NCBI GenBank assembly: GCA_036653755.1
Contig: JAVVTJ010000051.1
Span: 1-7,199 of the forward strand
Reading direction: 5' to 3'
DNA from: RGIG5057 sp036653755
GTDB lineage: Bacteria; Bacillota; Clostridia; TANB77; CAG-465
Length of the DNA stretch: 7,199 nucleotides
The notes under the pieces were generated by a model that was not told the DNA's origin, made no database searches, and was given only the letters and a program-made list of their open reading frames with translations. Each line of letters begins with the position of its first letter. The stretch's first letter is position 1. This document shows, one piece after another, positions 5,073 to 7,199 of this stretch. A program made the position numbers and the translations under genes.

Positions 5073-7136
5073 TTATCTTTTTTCATGAATTATATTTTTA
5101 CTACATAAATATGTAACTATAAAATATCCACCATAAACTGCTACAATAAATAATGTAGTAATTAATATATTTGAAGTTAAATCAATACTTCCAAACATAG
5201 ATATTAGTTTATTTACTTCTGATAATCCTACTACACTATGTATTAGCGCAATTACAAGAGGAAACATAAAAAATATACCTATTTGTTTAAACAATGCTTT
5301 GTTAATCATTTTTTCATCTGCACCTATTTTTTCTAATACTGCAAATCTTTCTTTATTATCAGAAGATTCAGAAAGTTGTATAAGAGCAAGTACCGCTGCA
5401 GAAGTTATTGCAAATATTATACCTAAGTAAAGTCCTAAAAATGTCATTATAGCAGATATTCCTACTGCTGCATTTTTCATATCAAATGCTGTATTAATAT
5501 AAAAATACTCATTTTCTTTTAAATTAGTATAATAATTATCTTGCAAATATTTGTCAAATTGTTTAACTATAATTTCATTATCCTTTTCAAAAAAATTACC
5601 ACAAATAACACTTTCTACTAACATATTTTCATTAATAAGTTCATCTTTTATAACTATCTCACACATTACAGAATTCGTATTTGTATTTTCAGTAGCAACT
5701 TTTATTGGAGATATATATTTTGGAGTTAATTTATTTCCATCTATATTAATCTGTGTTTTATTTTTTAATGTTGTAACAATCAAATCATTAAATATTTCAA
5801 AATCAGATAATATAACATATTCATCTTTTTTTAAATTAACTTTTAAATCTTCTTTATTATATAAATCCATAAGTTTATTATACTCAGATTCTTTTATAAA
5901 TGTAGGTTGTCCATCAAAATTCACCATATCAGTGCTATATTTTTCTATTAATTTATCCATTTGCTTTTTATCAAATATATTTTTAGTATTTAATTTTTCA
6001 TCATTAAATGTATATTTGTTATATTCAACATATTTAGATGCATATTTTTTTATATCAATATTATTTAAAGAAAAATCTTCAATTAATGTACCTTCAATTG
6101 CTTTTCTTTGTATTCTATTTGTTTTTTTCAAATTAGTTTTTTTAATCGTAAAATCAGATAAATTATTTTTCATTATATCTTGATTTGTACTTTGAGACAT
6201 AGACATAGAAGCTGATAATATTATAATTGTAAGAAGTAACATAAGTGATATTATTGTCATAGATACAGTTGCAGTATTTACTTTATTACTTATTTGTCTT
6301 AATACAAACATATTAAGATTTTTATAATATAACTTTTTATTTAATTTTACTATTTCCATTAAAAATGCAGCAATTGAAGCAAATAATAAAAATGTTCCTA
6401 CCCCCCCACTAACTAACATAGTAAGTAATCTATAATCTACTTTCATAAGTGCATCATGTTTTAATAAATAATATGCAATGCCAATAAGTAAAATTGATAT
6501 TATAAACATAAAGCAAGCAACCCATTTATTTTTAACTCTAACTTTTTCATTTGTTTTACTTGCACTTAGTAGTTTAATTAATTTACTTTTAGATATACTA
6601 AATATATTAAATAACATTACAAGTACATATATTATTGCAAAATATATACATGTTTTAATAAATGCAGATATAGAAAATACAAATTCAAATTTAGCTATAT
6701 TAGCTTCAAATATATTTATTACTAAAATAGATAAAAATTGTGATACAAATACACCAATTAAAAGTCCAATAACAAGTGATATTATACCAATTATTATAGT
6801 TTCTACAAGTAACATACCTGCTATTTGGAATTTATTCATTCCAAGAGTCATATATAATCCTAATTCTTTTTTTCTTCTTTTTAATAAAAAATTATTTGCA
6901 TATATTATTAAAAAGCCAAGTATTATAGATACAAATAAAGAAACATATTCTAGTACTTGTACTAATGATTGCACAATTTCATATTTAGATGCAGACAAAG
7001 TTGAAAGTGCAGTTTGTGAATCAATTGAATTAAATATATAAAATATAGCTATCCCAAAAATTAAAGTTATAAAATATATTGCATAATCTTTAAAACTTTT
7101 TTTAATATTTTTAAAAGATAATTTAATTAACATCAC
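5073..7136 (-). CDS. Bce-type (FtsX-fold) ABC transporter permease
   Basis: This 687-residue membrane protein has the architecture of the BceB/VraG-type permeases that Bacillota use to sense and remove cell-wall-active peptides such as bacitracin, usually with a BceA-type ATPase and a two-component system. Ten hydrophobic segments fit the family: about 18-36, 61-82, 107-131, 157-178, 204-224, 238-260, 287-312, 558-587, 616-638 and 656-677. A large hydrophilic domain (about 313-557) lies between helices 7 and 8, on the outside, where these proteins bind or sense their ligand. FtsX-type signatures are RRKKELGLYMTLGM (87-100) in the first half and NKERFAVLEKIGA (594-606) in the second. The first start is GTG (7134-7136), followed at once by ATG; AAGGAGGT is 7 nt before the GTG and 10 before the ATG, so either is possible and protein length changes by one. 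The ATPase gene expected upstream is not within the 63 bp before it. The protein matches a 39-bp remnant at 3437-3475. Substrate cannot be told from sequence. Confidence 0.9.
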   Translation of the reverse strand: MMLIKLSFKNIKKSFKDYAIYFITLIFGIAIFYIFNSIDSQTALSTLSASKYEIVQSLVQVLEYVSLFVSIILGFLIIYANNFLLKRRKKELGLYMTLGMNKFQIAGMLLVETIIIGIISLVIGLLIGVFVSQFLSILVINIFEANIAKFEFVFSISAFIKTCIYFAIIYVLVMLFNIFSISKSKLIKLLSASKTNEKVRVKNKWVACFMFIISILLIGIAYYLLKHDALMKVDYRLLTMLVSGGVGTFLLFASIAAFLMEIVKLNKKLYYKNLNMFVLRQISNKVNTATVSMTIISLMLLLTIIILSASMSMSQSTNQDIMKNNLSDFTIKKTNLKKTNRIQRKAIEGTLIEDFSLNNIDIKKYASKYVEYNKYTFNDEKLNTKNIFDKKQMDKLIEKYSTDMVNFDGQPTFIKESEYNKLMDLYNKEDLKVNLKKDEYVILSDFEIFNDLIVTTLKNKTQINIDGNKLTPKYISPIKVATENTNTNSVMCEIVIKDELINENMLVESVICGNFFEKDNEIIVKQFDKYLQDNYYTNLKENEYFYINTAFDMKNAAVGISAIMTFLGLYLGIIFAITSAAVLALIQLSESSDNKERFAVLEKIGADEKMINKALFKQIGIFFMFPLVIALIHSVVGLSEVNKLISMFGSIDLTSNILITTLFIVAVYGGYFIVTYLCSKNIIHEKR

Positions 7137-7143
7137 TTAAATT

Positions 7144-7151
7144 ACCTCCTT
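7144..7151 (-). promoter_or_regulatory. Ribosome binding site of the permease, deciding GTG or ATG
   Basis: AAGGAGGT on the minus strand is a full-strength site. It is spaced 7 nt from the GTG at 7134-7136 and 10 nt from the adjacent ATG at 7131-7133; the shorter spacing slightly favours GTG. Confidence 0.8.
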
Positions 7152-7155
7152 GTAT

Positions 7156-7185
7156 AATAATGTTAAGATAAATTTTAACATTATT
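7156..7185. repeat. Long inverted repeat just upstream of the permease ribosome binding site
   Basis: AATAATGTTAA (7156-7166) has its exact reverse complement TTAACATTATT at 7175-7185. The two inner positions extend the pairing to 13 bp, one of them G-T in plus-strand terms, leaving a 4-nt loop. In a permease mRNA it would end 4 nt before AAGGAGGT. The T-rich tail (TATTTATTTTTT) lies on the plus-strand side, so as a terminator it would serve plus-strand transcription, for which no gene is seen. An intercistronic mRNA element or an operator dyad are alternatives. Confidence 0.5.
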
Positions 7186-7199
7186 TATTTATTTTTTAT

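Noticed and set aside
5551..7041. Plus-strand open frames of 210 and 187 codons antisense to the permease gene
   Set aside because: They mirror the intact permease gene, have no ribosome binding site, and their composition follows from the complementary coding strand. The permease has family motifs in the same place.
1..7199. Recoded genetic code, tRNA or rRNA genes, CRISPR arrays or insertion sequences
   Set aside because: Tryptophan codons read as TGG in the intact genes. No RNA-gene landmarks, spaced repeat arrays or transposase motifs were found on either strand.

Overview
This is a very AT-rich window (by eye about a fifth to a quarter GC) from what looks like a low-GC Gram-positive bacterium (Bacillota, Clostridia-like or a relative). 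The signs are strong AAGGAGG-type ribosome binding sites, sigma-A-like promoters with extended -10 elements, a clostridial-style UvrB, and a Bce-type (FtsX-fold) ABC permease of the kind Bacillota use against cell-wall-active antimicrobials. Tryptophan is read from TGG, so the standard bacterial code applies. Genus cannot be assigned from the sequence alone.

Layout, left to right. All four intact genes are on the minus strand. 1-146 is gene-free, with at most a weak leftward promoter. 147-419 encodes an unrecognised 90-residue protein with two membrane segments and its own promoter in the 56-bp gap behind uvrB. 476-2428 is a complete uvrB (nucleotide excision repair) with a recognisable promoter and ribosome binding site. 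2484-3611 has no intact gene but carries several decayed coding fragments: the C-terminal half of a PP2C-like protein phosphatase on the plus strand, a 39-bp scrap of a second Bce-type permease, at least one unidentified minus-strand C-terminus, and several hairpins. 3612-4634 is a GT4-family glycosyltransferase. 4635-5072 holds a strong promoter for it, about 175 nt of leader, and a short coding remnant whose stop lies 5 nt before the glycosyltransferase start. 5073-7136 is a 687-residue Bce-type permease with a terminator behind it. Just upstream of it lies a long inverted repeat. Its ATPase partner is not in the window.

How the genes fit together. They do not form one pathway. uvrB is housekeeping, the glycosyltransferase probably builds a surface glycan, and the permease probably belongs to an antimicrobial-peptide sensing or detoxification module whose ATPase (and perhaps two-component system) lies to the right. 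I see no convincing new biological system. The most informative part is the relic-filled spacer at 2.5-3.6 kb with the remnant in front of the glycosyltransferase, which together suggest an accessory region that has lost genes.
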